A DNA stretch of 64,000 nt from a virus, in IMG/VR virus record IMGVR_UViG_3300020438_000008, positions 96,852-160,851 of that record; one strand, 5' to 3'. The notes under the pieces were generated by a model, which saw only the letters and a list, made by a program, of their open reading frames with translations, ran no database searches and was not told where the DNA came from. Both the position numbers and the translations under genes were made by a program. This document shows positions 34,158 to 41,526 of the stretch, piece by piece; the stretch's first letter is position 1; the number at the start of each line of letters is the position of its first letter.

Positions 34158-34713
34158 TTCTATACATAATATAGATTTTGATATTGACAAAGATAAGCTA
34201 ATAGAAGAAAGCAATCATTGTCAGTTTGTACCAATCAATCGTGTTACATTAAAACGTGTTCAGTTAGGTAGCTATGATGCAAAAGGTAGAAAGTTTTCTG
34301 ATTATCTTAACAAGGAAGATAAAGATTGGTGGATGCGACAAGATACTTGGCAATCAAGTATGAATGCTGATGCTGATATGTTAACTAAGATGCCAGAGAC
34401 TACTAGAATACTTTCTATATTTAAAGAGAGATTAGACACTAATGATATTGAGGCTAACTTTTTTACGCAAAAAGTAGGCACTAATGTTAAGATGCATGTT
34501 GATGTTGGTACATCTTGTGCTATAAACTTTATACTCAGAGGAGAAGAAACTCCGATAGTATTTGAAGAAGATGGTACATTTTATTATAAAGATGCATTAA
34601 TAAATGTTAGTAAGAAACATATGGTACCAGAACAAACATCTACAGATAGAATGCTTTTTAAATTAAGAATTTTAAATATGCCATTTGAAGAAGTAAGAGA
34701 AAAACTGATATGA
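34150..34713 (+). CDS. 2OG-Fe(II) oxygenase-like protein B (tandem paralogue)
   Basis: 187 residues, GTG start with GGAG 8 nt upstream, overlapping the previous gene by 8 nt. VKMHVDVGTSCAINFIL, TPIVFEED and RMLFKLRILN match the preceding protein position by position, so a gene duplication is clear. The distal His is in KKHMVPEQ, a weaker match. Iron-binding seems kept (H-x-D). Confidence 0.6.
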   Translation: MNNSIHNIDFDIDKDKLIEESNHCQFVPINRVTLKRVQLGSYDAKGRKFSDYLNKEDKDWWMRQDTWQSSMNADADMLTKMPETTRILSIFKERLDTNDIEANFFTQKVGTNVKMHVDVGTSCAINFILRGEETPIVFEEDGTFYYKDALINVSKKHMVPEQTSTDRMLFKLRILNMPFEEVREKLI

Positions 34714-35342
34714 ACAAAAGCCAAATATTTATATTATTACATCATGTATCGTTAGCAGTAGGCATTGCGATGTATGGGTTTCAATGGCCATGGGCTATCG
34801 TAGTATTTTTGTTTGGAATGTTTTGGGCTTGGGTAGTAGGACATAATATTATTCATTATTATTTTGCTCATGGCAAATACGAGGACAATCTTAAAAGTTA
34901 TTTTTATACTTTACTGTCATTAACGTCTGGATTAGGATCACCAATATCATTCAGTGCTTCACACAGACAACATCATAGATTTACAGACACAGAAAAAGAT
35001 CCACACTCGCCACATCATATAGGATGGAAACGTGTATACTTTTTAGATTGGGAACCACAAAATATCAATCCTAGACTTCTTGCTGATTTTGCCAGAAGTA
35101 AATTTCAAAAATGGGTTCACAAACATTGGTATTATTTGCATATTGCAATCGTATTAGTGATTGCTCTTATAGATTTAAGATTGCTATTCTTTGCGTTATC
35201 TCCAGGAGTTCTGTATAGTTTTCACAGTGCCAGTTTGACAAATACATTGTCTCATATTGGCGGAGTGCATAGAAATGTACAGTTGCTAAAACCCCTTGCA
35301 TGGTGGGGGTGGAACCATGCTGACCATCACGATTATAAGTAA
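34710..35342 (+). CDS. Fatty acid desaturase family membrane protein
   Basis: 210 residues with hydrophobic segments near residues 5-45 and 145-170. Histidine boxes of membrane di-iron desaturases are visible: GHNIIHYYFAH, HRQHHRFTDTEKDPHSPHH and the final WNHADHHDYK. The chain stops right after the third box, shorter than stearoyl-type desaturases, so it may be truncated or a minimal form. Located beside ACP and oxygenase genes; it may act on acyl chains in the membrane. Confidence 0.75.
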   Translation: MNKSQIFILLHHVSLAVGIAMYGFQWPWAIVVFLFGMFWAWVVGHNIIHYYFAHGKYEDNLKSYFYTLLSLTSGLGSPISFSASHRQHHRFTDTEKDPHSPHHIGWKRVYFLDWEPQNINPRLLADFARSKFQKWVHKHWYYLHIAIVLVIALIDLRLLFFALSPGVLYSFHSASLTNTLSHIGGVHRNVQLLKPLAWWGWNHADHHDYK

Positions 35343-35365
35343 GTATTTTTTATGAGGGAGAAAAT

Positions 35366-35650
35366 ATGTTATTTGAAACTATCAAAGCCGTTCAGTTAGC
35401 TTTGTGCGTTATTATGGGAATAGATGATTGTCCAAACACTAAAATTGTGGAAATGGAAAATGAATGGACACCTGCGTACTATTACTATACTAGTGGAGAA
35501 GGTCATATTCATTATGATGATAATCAAATAATTCACGTAGGTATTATTATACACGAATTAGCACATCATTTAGAAAAGACACAAGACAAAGATTTCAAAA
35601 CAGTCTGTATTAAATATGGTGGTACCAACTGTCATATACATGACAAATAA
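35366..35650 (+). CDS. Mini zinc metallopeptidase-like protein
   Basis: 94 residues with HVGIIIHELAHHLEK, an H-E-x-x-H metallopeptidase helix, near residue 60. The N-terminus (MLFETIKAVQLALCVIMG) is hydrophobic and could be a membrane or export signal. A C-terminal GGTNCHIH might supply a third ligand. Well below usual protease size. Confidence 0.55.
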   Translation: MLFETIKAVQLALCVIMGIDDCPNTKIVEMENEWTPAYYYYTSGEGHIHYDDNQIIHVGIIIHELAHHLEKTQDKDFKTVCIKYGGTNCHIHDK

Positions 35651-35657
35651 TTAGCTA

Positions 35658-35686
35658 TTGACTATTAGTCTAAAATAATATATAAT
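35658..35686 (+). promoter_or_regulatory. Host sigma70-type promoter
   Basis: TTGACT (35658-35663), 17-bp spacer, TATAAT (35681-35686); next gene has GGAG before its ATG at 35712. Confidence 0.85.
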
Positions 35687-35711
35687 TACACAACATATTG
35701 GAGAAAAGCCT

Positions 35712-36044
35712 ATGGCTAAAAATGGTGAACTAATTAATACGCCTGAACTAATGCGACATGCCAATGTCAAAAGTCGTTTAGATAGGCTTAGAGCATTGCA
35801 AGGCAAAGCAAAAGATTTAAGACAATTTCATAGTGACTTTGAAAACTATGAGTTTTTAAAATGGACTTGCTTATCCCATGATGATATTAATTACGAAAAG
35901 TTATTGGTATCAGGTGCTGGATATGTAGTTCAATTAGTAGATTGGTGTAATAGTCATTGTGAAGATTATTATGTTGCTTATCAAGGGAAACTGTATTTTA
36001 AAAGTGAAACTGATGCCGCATACTTTACAATGGTCTGGAAATAG
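35712..36044 (+). CDS. Small protein of unknown function
   Basis: 110 residues beginning MAKNGELINTPELMRHANVK with a basic helix (RLDRLRALQGKAKDLRQF) and a C-terminal YYVAYQGKLYFKSETDAAYF. First gene behind a strong host-type promoter and followed by the polymerase-like gene. No domain recognised. Confidence 0.6.
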   Translation: MAKNGELINTPELMRHANVKSRLDRLRALQGKAKDLRQFHSDFENYEFLKWTCLSHDDINYEKLLVSGAGYVVQLVDWCNSHCEDYYVAYQGKLYFKSETDAAYFTMVWK

Positions 36045-36058
36045 TGTATACTAAAATT

Positions 36059-36649
36059 ATGAATAAAGTAGAAACAGATATTGATATTGATGTAATTGAC
36101 CGTGACACAGTCCTTACACATTTTCGACACATAACAGCCAGTATCAAAAAAGGCGATAACTGGACAAAGCATAATAGTGGTGTATATCTACAGCCTATTC
36201 CATATGATCCAATATCTGGTTTATCTGCTATCGAATATAAAGAAGCAGAAGAACGTGGATACTTTAAACTAGATTTTCTTAATAACAGTTTATATGAAGG
36301 TGTCCGTGATGAAAAACACCTTGATGCATTGATTGATAAAGAACCTTTATGGGATTTATTACAACACGAAGATATTGTAAAAAATCTTGCACACGTACAT
36401 AATCATATAGATGTTTTGAAAGTAATGAAACCTCAAAGTGTAATGGAACTGGCAGAAGTTCTAGCGGTCATTAGACCTGCAAAAAGGCACTTGCTTAATG
36501 AAAGTAAGTCTAAGATTTCTGAATTAGTTTGGCAAAAGCCAGAAGATGGTACTTACTATTTTAAAAAAGCACATGCTATTGCATATGCAGTAAGTATTGT
36601 GGTTCAGCTTAATCTATTTTGCGAACAAGTTGAACAGAACGCCTCTTAA
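36059..36649 (+). CDS. Miniature DNA polymerase III alpha (DnaE)-like protein
   Basis: 196 residues from the ATG at 36059 (a GTG at 36044 is an alternative). Several stretches line up in order with the C-family polymerase palm: TDIDIDVIDRD (compare PDFDVDF), HNSGVYLQP (compare HAGGVVIAP), RGYFKLDFL (compare VKFDFLGL), MKPQSVMELAEVLAVIRPAK (compare the LxPxxFEDLIALVALxRPGP helix) and AHAIAYAV (compare SHAAAYAL). Acidic residues matching the catalytic triad are present (DxDxD and Asp72). Everything between is deleted, giving roughly a sixth of DnaE length. Function may no longer be polymerisation. Confidence 0.55.
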   Translation: MNKVETDIDIDVIDRDTVLTHFRHITASIKKGDNWTKHNSGVYLQPIPYDPISGLSAIEYKEAEERGYFKLDFLNNSLYEGVRDEKHLDALIDKEPLWDLLQHEDIVKNLAHVHNHIDVLKVMKPQSVMELAEVLAVIRPAKRHLLNESKSKISELVWQKPEDGTYYFKKAHAIAYAVSIVVQLNLFCEQVEQNAS

Positions 36650-36998
36650 TACGTTTCTGTATAATATTTGATAGACTAGTCTCTGGTCCCCATGTTACCT
36701 CAACATCTTTTGAATTCATATTCAATATCCAATTCTTATACTTGCCAATCTGTGAGCCTAAAAATAAATTAATCGGCATAAGCCTATTAGACTCCCACCA
36801 CCATTGTTCTCCTAATTCTACGAACTTCTTTCTTAATTCAGGTGTTGGTATTGCCTCAAAGTTGTACATCGAAGTGATTACTTGGTCTGAATTTATAATT
36901 ATACCTAGATGCTCAGTAAATTCTTTTTTATTTCCGTATCTAACATATGAGAAGAACGGATAATTCTCTTGCATCCATTGTTGTTTTTCTTTGTCCAT
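36609..36998 (-). CDS. Conserved phage protein on the minus strand
   Basis: 129 residues, convergent with and overlapping the previous gene by 41 nt. It contains WMQENYPFFSYVRYGNKKEF, FVELGEQWWWESNRLMPINL and a basic end (NIIQKRIKRRSVQLVRK). Composition is protein-like, and similar sequences occur in marine T4-like phages to my knowledge. The start ATG is 5 nt after a GCTAAATA element (37004-37011) and has no close ribosome site. Confidence 0.65.
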   Translation of the reverse strand: MDKEKQQWMQENYPFFSYVRYGNKKEFTEHLGIIINSDQVITSMYNFEAIPTPELRKKFVELGEQWWWESNRLMPINLFLGSQIGKYKNWILNMNSKDVEVTWGPETSLSNIIQKRIKRRSVQLVRKID

Positions 36999-37003
36999 CG
37001 TTA

Positions 37004-37011
37004 TATTTAGC
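37004..37011 (-). promoter_or_regulatory. Possible late-type promoter element, minus strand
   Basis: Reverse complement is GCTAAATA, a variant of GATAAATA, ending 5 nt before the ATG of the minus-strand gene. Confidence 0.35.
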
Positions 37012-37035
37012 TAACCTAGAAAATGGTCTCTGGGA

Positions 37036-37043
37036 GATAAATA
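37036..37043 (+). promoter_or_regulatory. Late promoter element abutting a start codon
   Basis: GATAAATA followed by exactly 5 nt and ATG (37049). If transcription begins about 5-6 nt after the element as in T4, the message would be leaderless. Confidence 0.65.
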
Positions 37044-37048
37044 CATAT

Positions 37049-37846
37049 ATGAATTTAAACATGTATCAATATGAAAAAACTATTGAGATTACTTGTGCAG
37101 ATGGTGACAACACAAGTAACATGACAACTTACCTGAGGAATATGCCAATGTATGACGGACAACACAAACTTCATAAGGGTATTGATAATACTCTTAGATT
37201 TAATTTACGAGATACCGATAGAAAACCTATCGACTTGACTAACAAAACTATTATATGGAAAATGTACGATAGAGAAACGAGAGAGAACGTACTATTCAAA
37301 TACCTTACCGTCACCAACGCAACCAAAGGTATGGCACAATTAACTATATTTACAACAGATACGATAATGCTACCTCAGGGCTTTTATCAATTTGCTATGT
37401 ATACTGTAGAAAATGGTGTAGAACAAATCATATACACTGACACATACGATAATGCTAAAGGCGTAATCGAAGTCATAGACGATGTATATCCAGAGTTTGT
37501 AGATTCACAGGAAAGTTCAACATTTTTTAACGATGGCTCTTACTTTATGTCAACTGCTTTCGATGGATCTTCATCAACATCTAAGTCAAAATCAATTCAT
37601 ACTGTAGCTTTATACTTTGACAATTTCTCTGGAACTGTTAATTTACAAGGCGATTTAAGTGAACAACCAAGTTCACAACACTCAGATTGGTTCAATATCA
37701 ATCCAAAACTATTCTCAAATCCAGATATCACAGTTAATAATGAGACTGGTGTACAAGCATTTGTGCTTGAAGCAAACGTAAATTGGATAAGAGTTAGATA
37801 CACTGCGACTAACGGTTCTATTAAAAAAGTTCTACTAAGAAACTAA
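37049..37846 (+). CDS. Structural protein with baseplate-type (BppU-like) N-terminal domain
   Basis: 265 residues. The LRFNLRDTDRKPIDLTNKTI part, then KMYDRETRENVLF and GFYQFAMYTVENG, resembles the BppU-like N-terminal domain of baseplate or fibre adaptor proteins. The remainder is Ser/Asn/Thr-rich with beta character. Start at 37049 is very close to the late element; an ATG at 37061 is the alternative. Probably a tail or baseplate component. Confidence 0.6.
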   Translation: MNLNMYQYEKTIEITCADGDNTSNMTTYLRNMPMYDGQHKLHKGIDNTLRFNLRDTDRKPIDLTNKTIIWKMYDRETRENVLFKYLTVTNATKGMAQLTIFTTDTIMLPQGFYQFAMYTVENGVEQIIYTDTYDNAKGVIEVIDDVYPEFVDSQESSTFFNDGSYFMSTAFDGSSSTSKSKSIHTVALYFDNFSGTVNLQGDLSEQPSSQHSDWFNINPKLFSNPDITVNNETGVQAFVLEANVNWIRVRYTATNGSIKKVLLRN

Positions 37847-37854
37847 TATAGCAC

Positions 37855-37883
37855 TTGACTTTCTGGTCCTAGTTTGCTATTAT
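37855..37883 (+). promoter_or_regulatory. Host sigma70-type promoter giving leaderless gp61 mRNA
   Basis: TTGACT (37855-37860), 17-bp spacer, TATTAT (37878-37883). The gp61 ATG begins 6 nt after the -10 box, i.e. at the expected +1. No ribosome site is available. Confidence 0.85.
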
Positions 37884-37889
37884 ACTAGT

Positions 37890-38891
37890 ATGGACCTTCA
37901 ACAAGTAATATTCACACATATCCCTGGAAAGAACAGACAATCTAGTGGTGGCTGGACTAGTTTCAACTGCCCATGTTGTATCGAGGAAGGCGAGCCTCGT
38001 TTGGATACTAGAATGCGTGGGGGTGTTCGTAGCGACGGTGATTCCATATCATACCACTGTTTTAACTGTGGGTTCACTGCAAGCCATCGTCACGGAAGAA
38101 TACTTAACAAGAAATTTTTAAAACTCATGCGAAATATGAATATTTCTGAAAGCGAGATTAAGCGTTTACAGTTAGAAGCAATCCGTCAGAAAGAGTTGTC
38201 TGAAGGTCCATACCTATTTACATCTAAAACACAAGTGACACGTGTTCCAAGTTTTCCTGATGTCGAACTACCTGAAGGTTCGGAAGATTTGGAAGTTTTA
38301 CTAGCAAAAGATAGTCCTCCAGAAGGAGCCATCTATGCAGTTAAATATTTGATTGATAGAGGAGTATATGATAATATAGAGGATTGTTATTGGTCTCCAG
38401 ATAAGTTTTTTAAAAATAGAATTATATTTCCATTTTATCAAGGAGATAGAATAGTAGGATATACTGCTAGAGATATAACTGGAAAGTCCTCGTCTAAATA
38501 CATGACGAAAGCACCGAGAAAATTTTTACATAACGTAGACAAGGTAAAATCTAATAATAAATACTTAATCGTATGTGAAGGTATAATCGATGCTCTTGCA
38601 TTGGATTGTATTGCGATTACAAGTAACGAGGCTTCACAAGACCAAATTGATTATATAAATCAGTTTAAAGGAGAGGTTATTGTTTGTCCCGACAGAGACA
38701 AAGCTGGAGAGAAGTTAATCAAACAAGCCCAAGAAAATGGTTGGAGTGTATCTTTCCCTATGTGGGAGGACGACATTAAAGATGCCGCAGATGCAATTCA
38801 ACGATATGGTAAACTATATACCTTACAAAGTATTATAGATGCACGTATAAGTAACAACACTAAAATAAGTGTGAAAATGAGAATAGGATAA
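37890..38891 (+). CDS. gp61: DNA primase
   Basis: 333 residues of T4 gp61, which primes lagging-strand synthesis with the gp41 helicase. N-terminal zinc ribbon: FNCPCC (Cys27, 29, 30) and HCFNC (Cys57, 60). TOPRIM domain: IVCEGIIDALAL (about residues 228-238) and CPDRDKAG (about 266). The gene has no Shine-Dalgarno; its ATG coincides with the predicted transcription start. Confidence 0.93.
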   Translation: MDLQQVIFTHIPGKNRQSSGGWTSFNCPCCIEEGEPRLDTRMRGGVRSDGDSISYHCFNCGFTASHRHGRILNKKFLKLMRNMNISESEIKRLQLEAIRQKELSEGPYLFTSKTQVTRVPSFPDVELPEGSEDLEVLLAKDSPPEGAIYAVKYLIDRGVYDNIEDCYWSPDKFFKNRIIFPFYQGDRIVGYTARDITGKSSSKYMTKAPRKFLHNVDKVKSNNKYLIVCEGIIDALALDCIAITSNEASQDQIDYINQFKGEVIVCPDRDKAGEKLIKQAQENGWSVSFPMWEDDIKDAADAIQRYGKLYTLQSIIDARISNNTKISVKMRIG

Positions 38892-38894
38892 ACT

Positions 38895-39536
38895 ATGAAA
38901 AAAGTAAAGAGTACAATTATACCACAACCCAAAGAACAACCGGCACCACCCCCACCCCCTCCGATGCCAACTCCGCCAGTACCACCAAAGCAGGCAGGTG
39001 AGTTCTTAAGAGAGAATGGTGTATTGTTCATGGACAAAGAGTTCAACCAAGACAACTGTATGCCTCTTGTAAGAATGATTTTAGAATACAATCTGATGCC
39101 AAAAGATAAAGCACCAGATATTATTCACTTATATATTAATTCACCAGGTGGTTTGGTAGACAGTTGTATGCATCTAATTGATACAATCAAACAATCACGT
39201 ATTCCAGTATATACATATGGAATGGGTTCTATTGCAAGTTGTGGAGTTATGTTGATGATGAGTGGTGTAAAAGGTCATCGTTATGTCACACAAAATACCG
39301 CAGTAATGTCACATGAATTCTCAGGTGGTCAAAAAGGTCAATATCATGATATGTTAGATAGTAAAAAACATATGGATTGGACTAACGAAAAGTTATTAGA
39401 ACATTATATCAAGTGTACAGGTAAAACAAAAACTTACATTCGTAAACATCTATTAGCACCCAAGACAGACCATTGGCTTACTCCAGAAGAAGCAGTTAAG
39501 CATGGTATCGCAGACGAATTAATTACAACTTATTAA
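38895..39536 (+). CDS. clpP: ClpP-like protease
   Basis: 213 residues of ClpP fold. A full catalytic triad can be read: Ser115 in GSIASCGV, His140 in VMSHEFSGG, Asp192 in KTDHWLTPEE. The hydrophobic INSPGGLVDS matches the family. The N-terminus is unusual: a proline-rich arm (PAPPPPPPMPTPPVPP, residues 16-31) not found in host ClpP. It could degrade host or phage proteins, or be used in assembly; no ClpX/ClpA partner is in the window. 3 nt after the gp61 stop. Confidence 0.85.
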   Translation: MKKVKSTIIPQPKEQPAPPPPPPMPTPPVPPKQAGEFLRENGVLFMDKEFNQDNCMPLVRMILEYNLMPKDKAPDIIHLYINSPGGLVDSCMHLIDTIKQSRIPVYTYGMGSIASCGVMLMMSGVKGHRYVTQNTAVMSHEFSGGQKGQYHDMLDSKKHMDWTNEKLLEHYIKCTGKTKTYIRKHLLAPKTDHWLTPEEAVKHGIADELITTY

Positions 39537-39546
39537 CAGTTTTCTA

Positions 39547-39575
39547 TTGACTCTTTCAACTAAATCTGTTATTCT
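39547..39575 (+). promoter_or_regulatory. Host sigma70-type promoter before prs
   Basis: TTGACT (39547-39552), 17-bp spacer, TATTCT (39570-39575); AAAGGTGG precedes the start. Confidence 0.8.
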
Positions 39576-39608
39576 AACAGTAATAATTTTGTAACAAAGG
39601 TGGGTTCT

Positions 39609-40553
39609 ATGAAGATTATCGCAGGCAACAGTAATGTTGAACTGGCTGAGAAGGTAGCTGAACATTGTTTTACAGATATTGTTCCAGCAGAAATAAAAAC
39701 ATTTGCAGATGGTGAATGCTCAGTAGAGTTTCATGAAAATATCAGAGGTGAAGACGTTTTCATTATTCAAAGCACAAGCACTCCTGTAAATGATAACTTA
39801 ATGGAATTATTGATTATGATTGATGCGGCAAAACGTAGTAGTGCTAGTCGTATCACTGCGGTAATTCCTTATTTTGGTTATGCAAGACAAGATAGAAAGA
39901 GTGCATCACGTACTCCTATAACTGCAAAGTTAGTTGCGAATCTGCTTACAAAAGCAGGTGCTGATAGAATTTTAACAATGGACTTACATGCTGGTCAAAT
40001 TCAAGGATTCTTTGATATTCCTGTTGATGATTTAACGAGTAGGTTAGTCTTTGCAAAAGATATTCAAAGAACTATTAAAGTAACAGAAGAACCAATTGTA
40101 TTTGTTTCACCAGATGCTGGTGGTACAGTAAGAGCAAGAAAGTTTGCTGATATGTATCATGCCAATTATGCAATCGTTGACAAACGAAGACCAGAAGCAG
40201 GCAAGGCAGAAGTTATGAATTTGATTGGTGAAGTAAAAGGCAAACATGCAATTCTTGTAGATGATATTGTTGATAGTGGTGGTACTCTTTGTAATGCGGC
40301 TGAGGCAATTTTAAATGCAGGTGCATTAAGTGTTAGAGCATATATCACTCATGGAGTGCTAAGTAACAAAGCATGTGAAAGAGTTGAAAAAAGTAAATTA
40401 GATGAACTTGTTATTACTGATAGTATCAATCATAAACTTTCGTGGAAAAAGACACGTTCAGTAAGTGTTTGTGGATTATTAGGAGAAGCAATCAGACGAG
40501 TTAATAATGAAGAAAGTGTAAGTAGTTTATTTAAGGTTAAGATACATTCATGA
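39609..40553 (+). CDS. prs: Ribose-phosphate pyrophosphokinase (PRPP synthetase)
   Basis: 314 residues, full length for bacterial Prs. ATP/PRPP signatures are visible: [39 protein letters not shown], the PRPP loop [10 protein letters not shown]. It makes PRPP for nucleotide synthesis. The phage also encodes a phosphoribosyltransferase and NrdAB, so a nucleotide supply module is plausible. ATG at 39609 preferred over GTG at 39600. The stop overlaps the next ATG (ATGA). Confidence 0.95.
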   Translation: MKIIAGNSNVELAEKVAEHCFTDIVPAEIKTFADGECSVEFHENIRGEDVFIIQSTSTPVNDNLMELLIMIDAAKRSSASRITAVIPYFGYARQDRKSASRTPITAKLVANLLTKAGADRILTMDLHAGQIQGFFDIPVDDLTSRLVFAKDIQRTIKVTEEPIVFVSPDAGGTVRARKFADMYHANYAIVDKRRPEAGKAEVMNLIGEVKGKHAILVDDIVDSGGTLCNAAEAILNAGALSVRAYITHGVLSNKACERVEKSKLDELVITDSINHKLSWKKTRSVSVCGLLGEAIRRVNNEESVSSLFKVKIHS

Positions 40554-40978
40554 AAATTAAATTAGATATTACTAAGATTAATAGTAGGTTGCATTGGACA
40601 ACACTTTATAGTGAAAAATTATTATTAGCAGTAATTGGATTACTAACTATGTTTGCGGCTGGTTCAGATATTTTTCACATGTTAAAGAACATGCAAGTAG
40701 AACTAGGCGACTTGTTTTTACTTTTTATCTATGCAGAGATTGTAGGAATGGTAGGAGCATTCTATATTAGTAATAGAATACCTGTTACTCTACCTATTAT
40801 CATTGCTATGACGGCACTTTGTAGATTAATTGTTCTACATAGTAAAGAAGCAGATCCTTGGATGCTTGTTGCAGAAGCAGGTGCTATTGCAGTATTGGCA
40901 GGCGCGGCATACTTAATGAGTGCAAAAGAAAAATTAAGTTTAGAGAAAAAAGAAATAAGAGAAAACAAAAATGTATAA
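40550..40978 (+). CDS. psiE: PsiE-family membrane protein
   Basis: 142 residues with four hydrophobic segments (about residues 24-40, 52-75, 78-97, 105-123). The charged [20 protein letters not shown] and [18 protein letters not shown] stretches match the phosphate-starvation-inducible PsiE family. Function of PsiE is poorly known. Position directly after prs in the same transcript is suggestive of a phosphate/PRPP link, but this is inference. Confidence 0.75.
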   Translation: MKIKLDITKINSRLHWTTLYSEKLLLAVIGLLTMFAAGSDIFHMLKNMQVELGDLFLLFIYAEIVGMVGAFYISNRIPVTLPIIIAMTALCRLIVLHSKEADPWMLVAEAGAIAVLAGAAYLMSAKEKLSLEKKEIRENKNV

Positions 40979-41486
40979 AGTTACCGCATATTTTAAAAAT
41001 CGTACATATACAGAAACTTTTAAAAACTTATATGATGCGATAGAAGCCAAGGATAATGCAGATGCATATTATCCAATAAGAGTAACATTAGAAGGAGTAT
41101 TTTCTATGAAAGAATGGGTATATGATTGTTGGAATAGTGTAATGGATGATAAAAGAAATCCTCTAAGTAACATTCCAGATTTTAGTACACGACATATGAT
41201 TATGCAAATATTAGCATGGATGTGGTGTATAACTTTTTCGTTTATTGTAGGCAGTTTATGGATAGGTATAATTAGCATGATGGCACATGTAGTATTACTA
41301 GGAGCCATTGCCGTAACAGTAGCGACATTTGAAACTGCAAAACGTAACCCTATAAAATTAATGAATTTTGCTAATGGGTATACGTCATATGGACGTGGCA
41401 GAAACTATACTATCTACAGAGATAAAGATGGTAACGCACATAAAGTAGAGTTACCAGAAGGAGACCCGGGCGGCGAACACGAATAA
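40971..41486 (+). CDS. Membrane protein of unknown function
   Basis: 171 residues with two transmembrane segments (about 79-99 and 102-122; QILAWMWCITFSFIVGSLWI). N-terminal part [20 protein letters not shown] looks cytoplasmic. Overlaps the PsiE gene by 8 nt. The C-terminus is acidic. No domain recognised. Confidence 0.6.
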   Translation: MYKVTAYFKNRTYTETFKNLYDAIEAKDNADAYYPIRVTLEGVFSMKEWVYDCWNSVMDDKRNPLSNIPDFSTRHMIMQILAWMWCITFSFIVGSLWIGIISMMAHVVLLGAIAVTVATFETAKRNPIKLMNFANGYTSYGRGRNYTIYRDKDGNAHKVELPEGDPGGEHE

Positions 41487-41491
41487 AGAAG

Positions 41492-41520
41492 TTGACATTC
41501 AACGTTGGATTGAGTAGAAT
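41492..41520 (+). promoter_or_regulatory. Host sigma70-type promoter giving leaderless gp41 mRNA
   Basis: TTGACA (41492-41497), 17-bp spacer, TAGAAT (41515-41520), then 6 nt and the gp41 ATG at 41527. Confidence 0.83.
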
Positions 41521-41526
41521 AGAAGT

